From contig CALLUG010000032.1 in assembly GCA_938011315.1 (NCBI GenBank), positions 1 to 36,836 of the forward strand: a stretch of 36,836 nucleotides of DNA. Direction: 5' to 3'. A program made the translations under genes and the position numbers. The stretch is from an uncultured Flavobacteriaceae bacterium. Lineage in GTDB: Bacteria > Bacteroidota > Bacteroidia > Flavobacteriales > Flavobacteriaceae. The notes below the pieces were generated by a model. It was not told the origin of the DNA. It made no database searches and was given only the letters and a program-made list of their open reading frames with translations. This document shows, piece after piece, positions 15,957 to 25,683 of this stretch. How positions within the stretch are numbered: position 1 is the stretch's first letter; every line of letters begins with the position of its first letter.

Positions 15957-16955
15957 TTATAATTTATGTTGTAAAAATGGATAGTCTTGTTGCTCATAAA
16001 CAGCGTCGTACATAATATTCTTTTCTGGGTATGGCGACTCTTCCGCAAAAGTTTCGCACTCTTTAACTTTTGTTTTAACGCGTTTATCTATTGCTAATAT
16101 TTCGTCTGGAGTAGCATACTTATTGTCAAGTATAATATTTTTTACTTGGGTTATTGGGTCTATCTTTTTGTATTCTTCGACCTCATCTTTTGTTCTGTAA
16201 TGCTGAGCATCACTCATAGAATGCCCTCTGTAACGATAAGTTTTAAGTTCTAAAAAAGTTGGTCCGTCTCCTCGTCTAGCTCTTTCTAAGGCTTCGCTAA
16301 AAGCTTCTGCTACTTTTACGGGGTTCATTCCATCAACAGGGCTACAAGGCATTTCATAGCCTAATCCTAGTTTCCATATCTCGGTATGGTTAGCTGTACG
16401 TTCTACTGAAGTTCCCATAGCATAACCATTATTTTCGCAAACAAACACAACAGGAAGTTTCCATAACATTGCTAAGTTAAATGTTTCATGAAGCGACCCC
16501 TGTCTTGCTGCGCCATCACCAAAACAGCATACTGTTACAGCATTTCTATCGTGATATTTATCTCCAAAAGCAATTCCTGCACCTAAAGGGATCTGACCTC
16601 CAACAATACCGTGACCTCCAAAAAAACGGTGTTCTTTTGAAAAAATATGCATTGAGCCTCCAAGACCATGAGAGGTTCCTGTGGCTTTACCGTAAAGTTC
16701 TGCCATAACTCGCTTTGGGTCGACTCCCATACCTATAGGTTGTACATGGTTACGATAAGCGGTAATCATTTTATCTTTGGTTAGATCCATGGCGTGTAAT
16801 GCGCCTGCTAATACTGCTTCTTGCCCATTGTATAAATGAAGAAATCCTCTTACTTTTTGCTGTATATATACTGCTGCGAGTTTGTCTTCAAATTTCCTCC
16901 AAAACAGCATGTCTTCATACCATTTTATGTACGTTTTTTTAGTAATTTTTTGCAT
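15957..16955 (-). CDS. pdhA: Pyruvate dehydrogenase E1 component, alpha subunit
   Basis: Thiamine-diphosphate-dependent E1-alpha of the pyruvate dehydrogenase complex, which decarboxylates pyruvate and passes the two-carbon unit to E2. In 332 residues it has the TPP/Mg motif GDG (146-148) through ENN (Asn175-Asn176), the conserved HGLGGSMH segment and the YRGHSMSD loop at about 242-249. Length and motifs are typical of the separate alpha chain of alpha2-beta2 enzymes. The partner beta subunit is not in this window. pdhC follows after 3 bp. A TAnnTTTG box lies about 33 bp upstream. Confidence 0.97.
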   Translation of the reverse strand: MQKITKKTYIKWYEDMLFWRKFEDKLAAVYIQQKVRGFLHLYNGQEAVLAGALHAMDLTKDKMITAYRNHVQPIGMGVDPKRVMAELYGKATGTSHGLGGSMHIFSKEHRFFGGHGIVGGQIPLGAGIAFGDKYHDRNAVTVCCFGDGAARQGSLHETFNLAMLWKLPVVFVCENNGYAMGTSVERTANHTEIWKLGLGYEMPCSPVDGMNPVKVAEAFSEALERARRGDGPTFLELKTYRYRGHSMSDAQHYRTKDEVEEYKKIDPITQVKNIILDNKYATPDEILAIDKRVKTKVKECETFAEESPYPEKNIMYDAVYEQQDYPFLQHKL

Positions 16956-16988
16956 CTACTATTCAATTAGATTTTAATTAGGCTATTA

Positions 16989-16996
16989 CAAAAGTA
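16989..16996 (-). promoter_or_regulatory. Bacteroidota -7 promoter box for pdhA-pdhC
   Basis: Reads TACTTTTG on the minus strand, matching TAnnTTTG, with 33 bp between it and the pdhA start codon. No clear -33 TTG is visible. Confidence 0.5.
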
Positions 16997-17126
16997 ATAC
17001 TTTGATTGGTTTTTTTTTAAGGATATTTTTACTTCCTATAAATTATTTGATTTTATCACAATTTTAGATTTCAAATTTACAGTTTTATAACATAAATTAC
17101 ACTGAATCTGGTCTAAATTTAAGCAT

Positions 17127-17160
17127 AAAAAAACTACTGATACAAGCAGTAGTTTTTTTT
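17127..17160 (-). terminator. Intrinsic terminator after porV
   Basis: ACTACTG at 17133-17139 pairs with CAGTAGT at 17147-17153 around a 7-base loop. A-runs and T-runs flank both sides, so the stem extends and works in both directions. It lies 26 bp past the porV stop and separates porV from the pdhA promoter. Confidence 0.82.
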
Positions 17161-17185
17161 ATGATTACATTTTAAATAGTAATAA

Positions 17186-18439
17186 TTAATATTCTTCATA
17201 AGTTTTAGCTCCAAAATTAAAGGTTAAAGAAAAACGCAATGTGTTTTCTAGAGGGCTTTGCACTTGTGATGCCGAAAACAAATAAGAAAGGTCTATATTG
17301 ATAGCCGTGTATTTAAAGCCTGCGCCTAGGGCGAAAAATTTACGTGCACCTTTATCTTCGTCTTCATTAAAATAACCTGCTCTTAGGGCAAAGGCATCTC
17401 TGTAGGTGTACTCTGCTCCTAAAGCCCAAGTAAACTCTGTTAATTCTTCGCTTAATCCTCCTGGGGCATCTCCAAAAGATTGAAAAATACCTGATAAGAA
17501 GTTTACGTCTTGAGAACGTCCGTCTATAATTATACCTGTATTTACAGGATTATTAGGAAACCCGATTAAATCTTCGTCTTCTTCATCAAAAACTCCATTT
17601 CCATTAGCATCGTCAAATTCAAATTCTCTACCTGTTACTGGGGGTGTTGGCACTAATAATTTGGTTACCTCGGCTGTAACGGCGATTTTATTTACTGGAT
17701 CTAAAATAAAATCAAATCCTCCTCCTAAACGTAGCGTTGTTGGGATAAAACTGTCTGTGTCTGTGTCGTCAAAACTAATTCCAGGGCCTATATTTTGTAT
17801 AGCAAATCCTCCTCGCCAACGGCCATCAAAATTTTTGTATGCAATAGTCTCTGTTTGGTAATATCCTGCAATATCAACTGCTACGGTTCCTGATGCGCTA
17901 GAGTTAGCATCTACTGCTTGGATTCTTAAATCTGATCTTAAATACCGTAACCCTACTGCTAACGAAAATTGATTAGCTAAGCGTAATGTATAAGAGGCAT
18001 CTATGGTAAGTTGGTTGGGGCTTTCTATTAATGCGTCTGAGGTTGCATCTTGTCTAATCTCAATATCTCCAAGTCCGAAAAATCTAAAACTTGCCGCAAA
18101 AGCACTACGGTTGTTTATTCGATTAAAATAGGTTATATTTCCTAAAAACACATCATCTACCAATTGACTTAAAAAGGGTGTGTAGTTTACGGCGATTCCA
18201 GATTTAGCTTCTGAAAATGCATATTTTGCAGGGTTCCATTGTTGGGAATTTGCATCGGCAGATGTCGCTACACCTATATCCCCTTGTCCTGCAGATCTAG
18301 CGTCTGGTGCGATTAGTAAAAAAGGGGTTGCCGTGGTAATTACCCTACTATCGGGATCTGGAATTATGGTAGTAGTGGTTTGTCCATTAATTTTGGCTAT
18401 AAAAATTAATATTACAATAGCGATAGTGTATTTATTCAT
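17186..18439 (-). CDS. porV: Type IX secretion system outer-membrane protein PorV (LptO)
   Basis: A 417-residue FadL-like outer-membrane beta-barrel that shuttles T9SS cargo from the translocon to the attachment complex and pairs with PorU. It has a Sec signal (MNKYTIAIVILIFIAKING, cut before Gln). The family opening RVITTATPFLLIAPDARSAGQGD is followed by NSQQWNPAKYAF, both strong PorV signatures. Alternating beta-strand pattern runs to the C-terminus, which ends in aromatic residues. The insert around residues 270-300 is Asp/Glu-rich (DDANGNGVFDEEDEDL), resembling a Ca-binding loop. The gene lies 59 bp downstream of porU on the same strand, so they are likely one transcript. A strong terminator follows. 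Confidence 0.95.
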   Translation of the reverse strand: MNKYTIAIVILIFIAKINGQTTTTIIPDPDSRVITTATPFLLIAPDARSAGQGDIGVATSADANSQQWNPAKYAFSEAKSGIAVNYTPFLSQLVDDVFLGNITYFNRINNRSAFAASFRFFGLGDIEIRQDATSDALIESPNQLTIDASYTLRLANQFSLAVGLRYLRSDLRIQAVDANSSASGTVAVDIAGYYQTETIAYKNFDGRWRGGFAIQNIGPGISFDDTDTDSFIPTTLRLGGGFDFILDPVNKIAVTAEVTKLLVPTPPVTGREFEFDDANGNGVFDEEDEDLIGFPNNPVNTGIIIDGRSQDVNFLSGIFQSFGDAPGGLSEELTEFTWALGAEYTYRDAFALRAGYFNEDEDKGARKFFALGAGFKYTAINIDLSYLFSASQVQSPLENTLRFSLTFNFGAKTYEEY

Positions 18440-18498
18440 GTTTTTATTACTATTAGTTAAGTTTAGGGCTATTGAATCTTTACAAATATACCCTATTA

Positions 18499-21400
18499 TT
18501 ACAGTATTACAAGTTTTTCTATTTTTTCTACTTGTTGGTTAAATTGATTTGAACGAACGGTAAGCTTGTAAATATAAACTCCTTTACCTATTTTATTGCC
18601 AAAATCATCCCTACCATCCCACACAACATCTCTAGATAAAGAACTTGTAGATTTTCCACTTGAATTGGTTTGTCCATTTATAGTTCTTACAATTTTTCCT
18701 GAAATGGTTAGTATTTGTACTGAAACGTCTAAAACATCAGAACTATTGTGATTAAACCAAAATTCTGTGTAATTTATAAATGGATTTGGATAATTTAGTA
18801 CGTTTTCAATCACTAATTCTTCACTTTCATTATGAACTACAAATTGTATTTCTGATTGCGATGAGTTATTGTAAACATCCCAAGCAATAAGGGTTAGTGT
18901 ATGTAATCCTGGTTCTAATTCACGCAAAGGAAATGTTACAATACCTGTTGTAAAGTCATCAATATTTGTTTGATAAAAATCATTTAGCTTTAATGGATTT
19001 GCTTCATCCCCGTCAATAATGGCCAAAATATCATGTCCTATTCCGCTTGCAGTATTGATGCCATTAGGGTCTGACAGTTTGGCTAATAATGTAGGTGATT
19101 CATTAGTAATTCCTCCAGAAACAAAATTTTCGTCATTTAGAAATACATTTATCACTGGCCCTACATCATCCTCAGGTGCATCTTTATTTAGACCTCCTAT
19201 ACGAATATCAAAATTTGCTCCAGCTTGGTCTTCTGAAAAATTTAATGTTTTAGCGTACAAGCTTATTTTTCCATTTCCTTCTGCAATACCAATGTCTCTA
19301 GGAACAACAAAGTTAAAACTAAATTGTCCGTTTTTTATACTAGCCTGTCCTCTAAAGATGATTTCACCTAGAGTTACATAGTTTAACACAGCTAACTGCC
19401 CGTTTTGATCCCTAGTTCCATCATTGGCTAAAGTGGTAATATTTACATCTTTGTCGTAAATTGTTGCGGTTAGAACGCCATTATAGTCACTTTGCAAGTT
19501 TCCTGCTGCATCGACTACTTCTCCTTCAAACCGTGCTGGACTTAAGGCTTGTAACACTTCTGGAGTATTAACAACGGGTATGTCATTAATGGTGGTAATT
19601 CTTATATTGGGTTGTGGCACTGCTAATCTTAATGCTGGATCGCCTATAAAAAATACTAATCGCCTTTGTGTCAATCCAGAAACTCTCGGGTCTGTTTTGG
19701 TTAATCGTAATGCTTCTGCTACAGAGGTATTGTCATTAAAATTGGTTGGGAGCAAAAAATCTCTTAGAACCACATTTAAGGTAACTCCTATAATAACAAA
19801 TATTTGTCTAGTGGTCGTTACTAACCCTATGGCACCTGCTTCTTGATTTCTAAACAAAATTTCGCCTGCTGTTTCTCGTAAGGGATTATCGAATCTTGTG
19901 TATTCACAGGTTACGGTTAGAAAACAGGTTAGCCTACACGCATTACTAACTTGTTCGGCATCTACTCTGTCAAAAATGCGTTCGTCTGCGAGTCCATCTT
20001 CGCCGCCGTGTCCAAAATAATTTACGATCAATGCTCCAGACTCCATTGCTTCAAAAATGGCTTGGTTTACATCTGGATAACGCGCACCTCCTGCGCCTAT
20101 TTCTTGCTGAAAAGCGTCTGAATGGATTTTAGTTACATTTACAGAGGGGAGGTCTGCTGTAATATCGTCTGCTACTTCATCGGTTGTGCCTTGCAATACT
20201 CTTTCGTCTATACTGCTGTTTATTTCATCAACGTCATCAGATATGGTTACATAATTATTACGCCAGCTACCAAATGATTCGTCTTGATAATAAATTTCAA
20301 CCTTATCGACTAGAGTTCTTGCTTGTTGTGGTGAGTCTGCTATAATTCTCCCTACAGCAATGTCCAGCAAATCTGAGTTTGCCATAGTCCCTTCATCATC
20401 GTCCATCATCCCAAAAAAGTCGTCTGAAACAAAGGAGCCTGTGAGACTAAAACTAGACAGGGTGTTCCACGAAGGCACTACATTTGTATTGTTTTGTATT
20501 CTATCTTTATAATCGAAGCTTGCATCACCAAAAAGGCACACATAGCGCAATCTGTTGTTTGGGGTGCTTGCATTATTGTACACGTACCTTATAAAGTTTC
20601 TAATTCCAGCAGCGTCTTGATTGCCTGAACTAAATTCATTATAAATTTCTTGCAATTCGTACACTTTAACATTAAGGTTATTTTGATCTCTATTAATTTG
20701 TGCTAAGCGTTCTGCTTGCGATAACATGTCTTGCCGTGTTATTATGATATAATCGACATCCTCAAAGTCTCCATCTGAATTTAAAAAAACAGTCCCTTTA
20801 AGATTTTGATTATTTACTCTGCTTTGACCATCGCTTTGTGGTTCGAAATAATCTGAAGGGTCTACGGCTTGAAATACACGCTGTGTTCCTAATTGAGATT
20901 TAAAGCTTAAGGTATTACTGCCATCGTTAACCAGTGTTGTAATGTTATGCTCATCGGTTACTTCCCAAATTTGAGATATATTAGTTGTATTTGTAATATT
21001 GTATTGCCCAATACCTGATAGTTTTGTAGCATCATTATTTGTAAAACTAAATTGACCTTGAGCAGCGACTAGTTGTCTTCGAGCTTCTACGGAAATATAA
21101 TCCAAATAACCAATAGAGGCTGGATTACCATTATTGTTGTACACCAAATTAACAGCTACATTTGGAGAGGTAACAGGTATATTGCCTACAAATACATCTT
21201 CTGTACCCAATATGGGTTCGTTAATGGCTGGAAATACAAAGTTGTCAATAGTAGTGCCATTTACATTAAGTTGCATTGTTGTTTGCACCTCGCCCGTGGC
21301 CGCTGTAAAAACTCGTAATCGTACAGGCTGTGATGTAACTATGTTAGGAAAATTAAATTCAAAGGTCTGATTACTTTCAAAATCGAAACGATTTCCAAAC

Positions 21401-22359
21401 CAGCGCCTTCCTAAGGCAGCAAGATTAAACTCATCAACTTCTGTAAATTTATAATCATCAAAAGTATCAATTACAGTAGTTGCGTCTGCTTCTGGCTCTT
21501 GTAATGCTTGAATTCGCTTTCCGTTGTTAGGAGATATGTTTATAAAATAAAAGGCTCGGTCTACAAAAACATTTATATTAGTATTATTTTCTTGATTAAA
21601 CTCGCGAGGTCCTTGGGCATAAAACAATATAAAGTCATTATTATCAAAACTTCCATCGTCTTCACCTACAATTTGTATTGCATTTTCTACTAAATCGAAG
21701 GGATAAAATACAGAATTTCTAAGAGGTAAAATTTCACCGCCTTGTCCATAAATCTTAATGGTTCTAGGATCTACGTTATTAACATTAACTCCTAAGCGAC
21801 TCAAGAAGCGACTTGTTAGTTTAAAAACCCCTGTTGTATCGACATAAAATTTAAACCATTCGCCACTAGCCAAAACTGAATTAATAATTCCGCTACTAGC
21901 AGATGGAATACCTGCAGCAGAGTTAGTTAAACTGCTATAATTTACAGTAAATGCTGTTACTTTTTTATACACACCATTATCGTTTATAATGGGACTTACT
22001 TGCAGATAAGCATATTTTTTATCTCTGGCAGTTGCTGTTTTAAGATCTGCCTTTATCTTTTTGGGGATCGTTTTTAGATTAATATCTCTTAAATCGTCTT
22101 TAGACATTGAGCTGTAAGACACGTTGGTTAGACTCACACTATTTGGATTAATAGTTTCATTAGTAAGCCATTGAGAAACAAACAACAAGCCTTTTTCGTA
22201 AGTGTATGAAAAATTTTCTTTACTAAATGAAGGTACGGTTATTGACGTGTATTGTGTAGACAGAGAGGTAGTGCCTTGCCACTGTATATTAAAACGTTTT
22301 TGTTGCGAAAAGGAAATGCTTGTGAACAGGCAAAATAAATAAATAATCTTTTTTTTCAT
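18499..22359 (-). CDS. porU: Type IX secretion sortase PorU (C25 gingipain-like)
   Basis: A 1286-residue outer-membrane protease-fold protein that removes the C-terminal signal domain of T9SS cargo and attaches the product to the cell surface. It has a Sec signal (MKKKIIYLFCLFTSISFS, cut before QQ). The N-terminal beta-rich part runs to about residue 530, then a C25 peptidase domain with catalytic His784 (NYFGHGGED) and Cys818 (TVTCEYTRFD). Ig-like domains and a FlgD/CTD-type domain follow, starting at NYPNPF (1189-1194) and ending KIEKLVIL. Both catalytic residues are intact. porV follows 59 bp downstream, and gldJ is divergent across a 267-bp AT-rich gap in which I see no gene and no convincing -7 box. 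Confidence 0.96.
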   Translation of the reverse strand: MKKKIIYLFCLFTSISFSQQKRFNIQWQGTTSLSTQYTSITVPSFSKENFSYTYEKGLLFVSQWLTNETINPNSVSLTNVSYSSMSKDDLRDINLKTIPKKIKADLKTATARDKKYAYLQVSPIINDNGVYKKVTAFTVNYSSLTNSAAGIPSASSGIINSVLASGEWFKFYVDTTGVFKLTSRFLSRLGVNVNNVDPRTIKIYGQGGEILPLRNSVFYPFDLVENAIQIVGEDDGSFDNNDFILFYAQGPREFNQENNTNINVFVDRAFYFINISPNNGKRIQALQEPEADATTVIDTFDDYKFTEVDEFNLAALGRRWFGNRFDFESNQTFEFNFPNIVTSQPVRLRVFTAATGEVQTTMQLNVNGTTIDNFVFPAINEPILGTEDVFVGNIPVTSPNVAVNLVYNNNGNPASIGYLDYISVEARRQLVAAQGQFSFTNNDATKLSGIGQYNITNTTNISQIWEVTDEHNITTLVNDGSNTLSFKSQLGTQRVFQAVDPSDYFEPQSDGQSRVNNQNLKGTVFLNSDGDFEDVDYIIITRQDMLSQAERLAQINRDQNNLNVKVYELQEIYNEFSSGNQDAAGIRNFIRYVYNNASTPNNRLRYVCLFGDASFDYKDRIQNNTNVVPSWNTLSSFSLTGSFVSDDFFGMMDDDEGTMANSDLLDIAVGRIIADSPQQARTLVDKVEIYYQDESFGSWRNNYVTISDDVDEINSSIDERVLQGTTDEVADDITADLPSVNVTKIHSDAFQQEIGAGGARYPDVNQAIFEAMESGALIVNYFGHGGEDGLADERIFDRVDAEQVSNACRLTCFLTVTCEYTRFDNPLRETAGEILFRNQEAGAIGLVTTTRQIFVIIGVTLNVVLRDFLLPTNFNDNTSVAEALRLTKTDPRVSGLTQRRLVFFIGDPALRLAVPQPNIRITTINDIPVVNTPEVLQALSPARFEGEVVDAAGNLQSDYNGVLTATIYDKDVNITTLANDGTRDQNGQLAVLNYVTLGEIIFRGQASIKNGQFSFNFVVPRDIGIAEGNGKISLYAKTLNFSEDQAGANFDIRIGGLNKDAPEDDVGPVINVFLNDENFVSGGITNESPTLLAKLSDPNGINTASGIGHDILAIIDGDEANPLKLNDFYQTNIDDFTTGIVTFPLRELEPGLHTLTLIAWDVYNNSSQSEIQFVVHNESEELVIENVLNYPNPFINYTEFWFNHNSSDVLDVSVQILTISGKIVRTINGQTNSSGKSTSSLSRDVVWDGRDDFGNKIGKGVYIYKLTVRSNQFNQQVEKIEKLVIL

Positions 22360-22626
22360 TTATGAGTTATCAAGTGTTTTTAAGGGTTTTACTGCAATAA
22401 AACCTTTTAATGTCTTCTTTTGTAAAAATAGTGTAATAATTCATTATATTGAGCGTTATCTTTAAAGAAAATTTCACTAAAACACAATATAAAACCTGTT
22501 TAAATACATATATTACCGTCTAAACGCTAAGTTTTGTTGTTATTATTCTTGAAATAATTATAATCTCAATGTAATTATATATATATTGCGAGACTAAATA
22601 AATGTATTTAAGTTAAAAATTTACAT

Positions 22627-24324
22627 ATGAAAAAAGTTACATCAATAAAAGTAAGGTATGCTATGGCAATGTTACCTCTATTTATGTTTAGCTGTTTAAA
22701 ATCTAATCTTCATACTTCTAGAGCTACAGGTTGGCAAATTAACAGTAAAAAAGGCGGTTTCAAGTATAACTCCTCTTTTAAAGAGCAAGAAACCCCAATA
22801 GGTACTGTATTTATTGAAGGGGGTACTTTTACTAGAGGTAAGGTACAAGACGACGTTATGCACGATTGGAATAATACACCAACTCAGCAGCACGTAAAAT
22901 CTTTTTATATGGATGAAACCGAGGTAACAAACAAAATGTATCTTGAATATTTAGACTGGACTAAACGTATTTATCCACCAAATGATCCTAGATTTAAAGC
23001 TATTTACGATGGTATATTGCCAGATACTTTAGTCTGGAGAAACAGACTAGGATATAGCGAAGTAGAAGTAAATAATTACTTGCGCCATCCCGGATATGGA
23101 ACATACCCTGTAGTAGGTGTAAGTTGGATACAAGCAGTAGAATTTGCTAATTGGCGTACAGATCGTGTTGCAGAATTGAAATTGCAAGATAACGGATGGT
23201 TAAAAAGAAATTCAAATTACGATAATGCTACTGCAGAATCTAATTTTAGTACAGACACTTATATCAATGCACCTTCAAAAACATTTGGTGGTAATGATAG
23301 TGTTACCAATCCTAATATTTTTGCTAGAAAAAGATCGAGGCAACTAAACGTAGAAGTTAACGCCAATGGAGATACTATTAATAGATATGCAAGAAGAGAA
23401 ACAGGACTAATTCCGTTGCGATATAGACTACCCTCTGAATCTGAGTGGGAATATGCTGCACTAGGCTTAAACGAATTAAGAGATTATAATATAAGACGAG
23501 GTCGTAAAAAGTATCCTTGGGATGGTCAATATACCAGAAATGGAAAACGACAAAATAGGGGCGACCAGTTAGCCAACTTTAAACAAGGTAAAGGAGATTA
23601 TGGCGGTATTTCTGGCTGGTCTGACGATGGCGCAGATATTACCATAGCTGTTAAATCTTATCCTCCTAATGATTTTGGACTTTACGACATGGCAGGTAAT
23701 GTTGCCGAATGGGTTGCCGATGTCTATAGGCCTATAGTTGATGATGAGTTTAATGACTTTAACTACTATCGAGGTAATGTGTACACAAAAAATTCAATTA
23801 ATAGTGACGGAACTGTAAAATTAGTGACGACTTCAGATATTATATATGACACACTAAGTACAGGCAAGTTAATTGCGCGCAGCTTACCTGGAGAGATTAT
23901 TAAAACTCCTGTCGATGAAAACGAAACTTACTTAAGAACAAATTTTGACACGAGCGATAACAGAAATTTCAGGGATGGTGATAAACGATCGTCTCGTGAT
24001 TTTGAAAGTTTTGATGATGAAGATGAAGATGGCTTCTCCAAAGAATCAACTACTGGCAAAATGTATAATGCTCCTAAACATAGCATTCAGAAAGACGAAA
24101 CAGGCAACATTATTAAAGACTTTGATAAATCTAATGATAGAACCTCGTTAATTAATGATGAAGTAAGAGTGTACAAAGGTGGGTCCTGGAAAGATAGAGA
24201 GTATTGGTTAGACCCAGCGCAAAGAAGATATTTTCCGCAAGATAAAGCTACAGATTATATTGGATTTAGATGTGCTGTATCTAGAGTAGGTGCAAAATCA
24301 AAGCGAATTATAAAATCAAAATAA
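22627..24324 (+). CDS. gldJ: Gliding motility/T9SS lipoprotein GldJ
   Basis: A 565-residue lipoprotein needed in Flavobacterium for gliding and, through GldK, for type IX secretion. The lipobox ends Phe-Ser-Cys23. A formylglycine-generating-enzyme (FGE/sulfatase-modifying) fold covers the rest: EGGTFTRG, the VVGVSWIQAVEFANWR block, RLPSESEWEYAA, GLYDMAGNVAEWVADVY, and KGGSWKDR to IGFRCAVSR at the end. An acidic, low-complexity insert (about 440-480, DFESFDDEDEDGF) splits the fold before the last block. The C-terminal tail (GAKSKRIIKSK) is kept; in F. johnsoniae small deletions here stop gliding but not secretion. The gene is divergent from porU-porV and ends at a strong terminator. The synteny matches other flavobacteria. 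Confidence 0.95.
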   Translation: MKKVTSIKVRYAMAMLPLFMFSCLKSNLHTSRATGWQINSKKGGFKYNSSFKEQETPIGTVFIEGGTFTRGKVQDDVMHDWNNTPTQQHVKSFYMDETEVTNKMYLEYLDWTKRIYPPNDPRFKAIYDGILPDTLVWRNRLGYSEVEVNNYLRHPGYGTYPVVGVSWIQAVEFANWRTDRVAELKLQDNGWLKRNSNYDNATAESNFSTDTYINAPSKTFGGNDSVTNPNIFARKRSRQLNVEVNANGDTINRYARRETGLIPLRYRLPSESEWEYAALGLNELRDYNIRRGRKKYPWDGQYTRNGKRQNRGDQLANFKQGKGDYGGISGWSDDGADITIAVKSYPPNDFGLYDMAGNVAEWVADVYRPIVDDEFNDFNYYRGNVYTKNSINSDGTVKLVTTSDIIYDTLSTGKLIARSLPGEIIKTPVDENETYLRTNFDTSDNRNFRDGDKRSSRDFESFDDEDEDGFSKESTTGKMYNAPKHSIQKDETGNIIKDFDKSNDRTSLINDEVRVYKGGSWKDREYWLDPAQRRYFPQDKATDYIGFRCAVSRVGAKSKRIIKSK

Positions 24325-24348
24325 TACAATAACATTGTGTTTTTATTT

Positions 24349-24383
24349 TAAAGTCCTAATCAAGTTGATTAGGACTTTTTTTA
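24349..24383 (+). terminator. Strong terminator between gldJ and murF
   Basis: AAAGTCCTAATCAA and TTGATTAGGACTTT form a near-perfect hairpin around a central G (the practical loop is wider), followed by a run of seven T. It ends only about 14 bp before the murF start codon. Confidence 0.88.
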
Positions 24384-24396
24384 TTACATTTATTTT

Positions 24397-25683
24397 ATGA
24401 ATATAAATCAACTCCATAAATGCTTTTTAAAATGTAACGGAGCATCTACAGACACAAGATATATTACCCCTAATGCTATGTTTTTTGCATTAAAAGGCCC
24501 TACTTTTAATGGCAATACCTTTGTCGAAACCGCCATAAAAAAAGGCGCCAAATACGCTATTACAGACGACCCAAAGTATGTAATCTCACCAAACTGCATC
24601 TTGGTTAGCAATACGCTAAGCACACTTCAAGAACTTGCAAAGTACCACCGTGAGTATTTAAATATTAGCATTATTGCCTTAACAGGAAGTAATGGCAAAA
24701 CAACCACAAAAGAACTTATTGATATTGTTTTAAAACAACGTTATAAAACTGTAGCAACTGTAGGCAATTTAAATAACCATATTGGTGTTCCATTAACCCT
24801 ATTATCTATGAATAAAACCACAGAAATGGGTATTGTAGAAATGGGTGCTAATCACTTAAAAGACATTGAGTTTTTATGTGATATTGCGCAACCAGATTAC
24901 GGTTATATTACCAACTTTGGGAAAGCGCATTTAGAAGGTTTTGGAGGTATAGAAGGGGTTATAAAAGGAAAAAGTGAGCTTTACAATTATCTTATTTCAA
25001 AGCAAAAACATATTTTTTTTAATGCAGACGATACCCTACAATTAAAAAAAACAGATCATTACGCTCATAAGGTAGGATTCAGTCAAAATAATGATACTTA
25101 CTTGAATATAAAACTTAAAAACACTACTAATTTTATACAACTAGATGTCCAAAATACGCTTATACAATCTAAGCTTATTGGTGCGTATAACTTTACTAAT
25201 CTATGCGCTTCAATATGTATTGGAAACTATTTTAATATAACATTAAATGACATTAAGCTTGCTATTGAAAGTTATATCCCTAAAAATAATAGGTCTCAAA
25301 TTATAGAAAAAGAAAGCAATCAAATTATATTAGATGCCTATAATGCAAACCCAACAAGTATGAGGGCTGCTTTAGTTAATTTTTCAAATATAAAAAGCGA
25401 CCATAAAGTAGTCATTTTAGGAGATATGTTTGAATTAGGTTCTGCCTCCAATGAGGAACACCAATCGGTTGTAAATTACATTGACACATTAAATATTGAT
25501 ACCGCCTACTTAATTGGTAGTCATTTTTTTGAAACAAATACTGTTTCAAAAAAAATAAAATTCTTTAACAACTTTAATGGTTTTAAGGACTTTTTGAAAC
25601 ACAAAAGCTTTAAAAACACAACACTCTTAATAAAAGGCTCTCGCGCAATGGCCTTGGAGCGTGTTATGGATTTTTTAATTTGA
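24397..25683 (+). CDS. murF: UDP-N-acetylmuramoyl-tripeptide--D-alanyl-D-alanine ligase MurF
   Basis: Cytosolic Mur ligase that adds D-Ala-D-Ala to UDP-MurNAc-tripeptide, the last soluble step of peptidoglycan precursor synthesis. The 428 residues show the ATP-binding motif TGSNGKTTT at 96-104, then NLNNHIGVPLTLL and EMGANHLKDI, the NFGKAHLEGFG segment, and the C-terminal DAYNANPTSM and LGDMFELG motifs. Length fits MurF. The strong gldJ terminator ends about 14 bp before the ATG, leaving almost no room for a separate promoter, so how it is transcribed is unclear. Its stop overlaps by 9 bp the 3' end of the convergent hydrolase gene. Confidence 0.96.
   Translation: MNINQLHKCFLKCNGASTDTRYITPNAMFFALKGPTFNGNTFVETAIKKGAKYAITDDPKYVISPNCILVSNTLSTLQELAKYHREYLNISIIALTGSNGKTTTKELIDIVLKQRYKTVATVGNLNNHIGVPLTLLSMNKTTEMGIVEMGANHLKDIEFLCDIAQPDYGYITNFGKAHLEGFGGIEGVIKGKSELYNYLISKQKHIFFNADDTLQLKKTDHYAHKVGFSQNNDTYLNIKLKNTTNFIQLDVQNTLIQSKLIGAYNFTNLCASICIGNYFNITLNDIKLAIESYIPKNNRSQIIEKESNQIILDAYNANPTSMRAALVNFSNIKSDHKVVILGDMFELGSASNEEHQSVVNYIDTLNIDTAYLIGSHFFETNTVSKKIKFFNNFNGFKDFLKHKSFKNTTLLIKGSRAMALERVMDFLI

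Noticed and set aside
18499-22359. Long plus-strand open frames antisense to porU
   Set aside because: They are shadows of the strong minus-strand gene with no signal, motif or start context.
22360-22626. Possible regulatory RNA or small gene between porU and gldJ
   Set aside because: The gap is AT-rich with simple TA repeats, but I found no stable hairpin, -7 box or coding stretch. No CRISPR-like repeat array is present here or elsewhere in the window.
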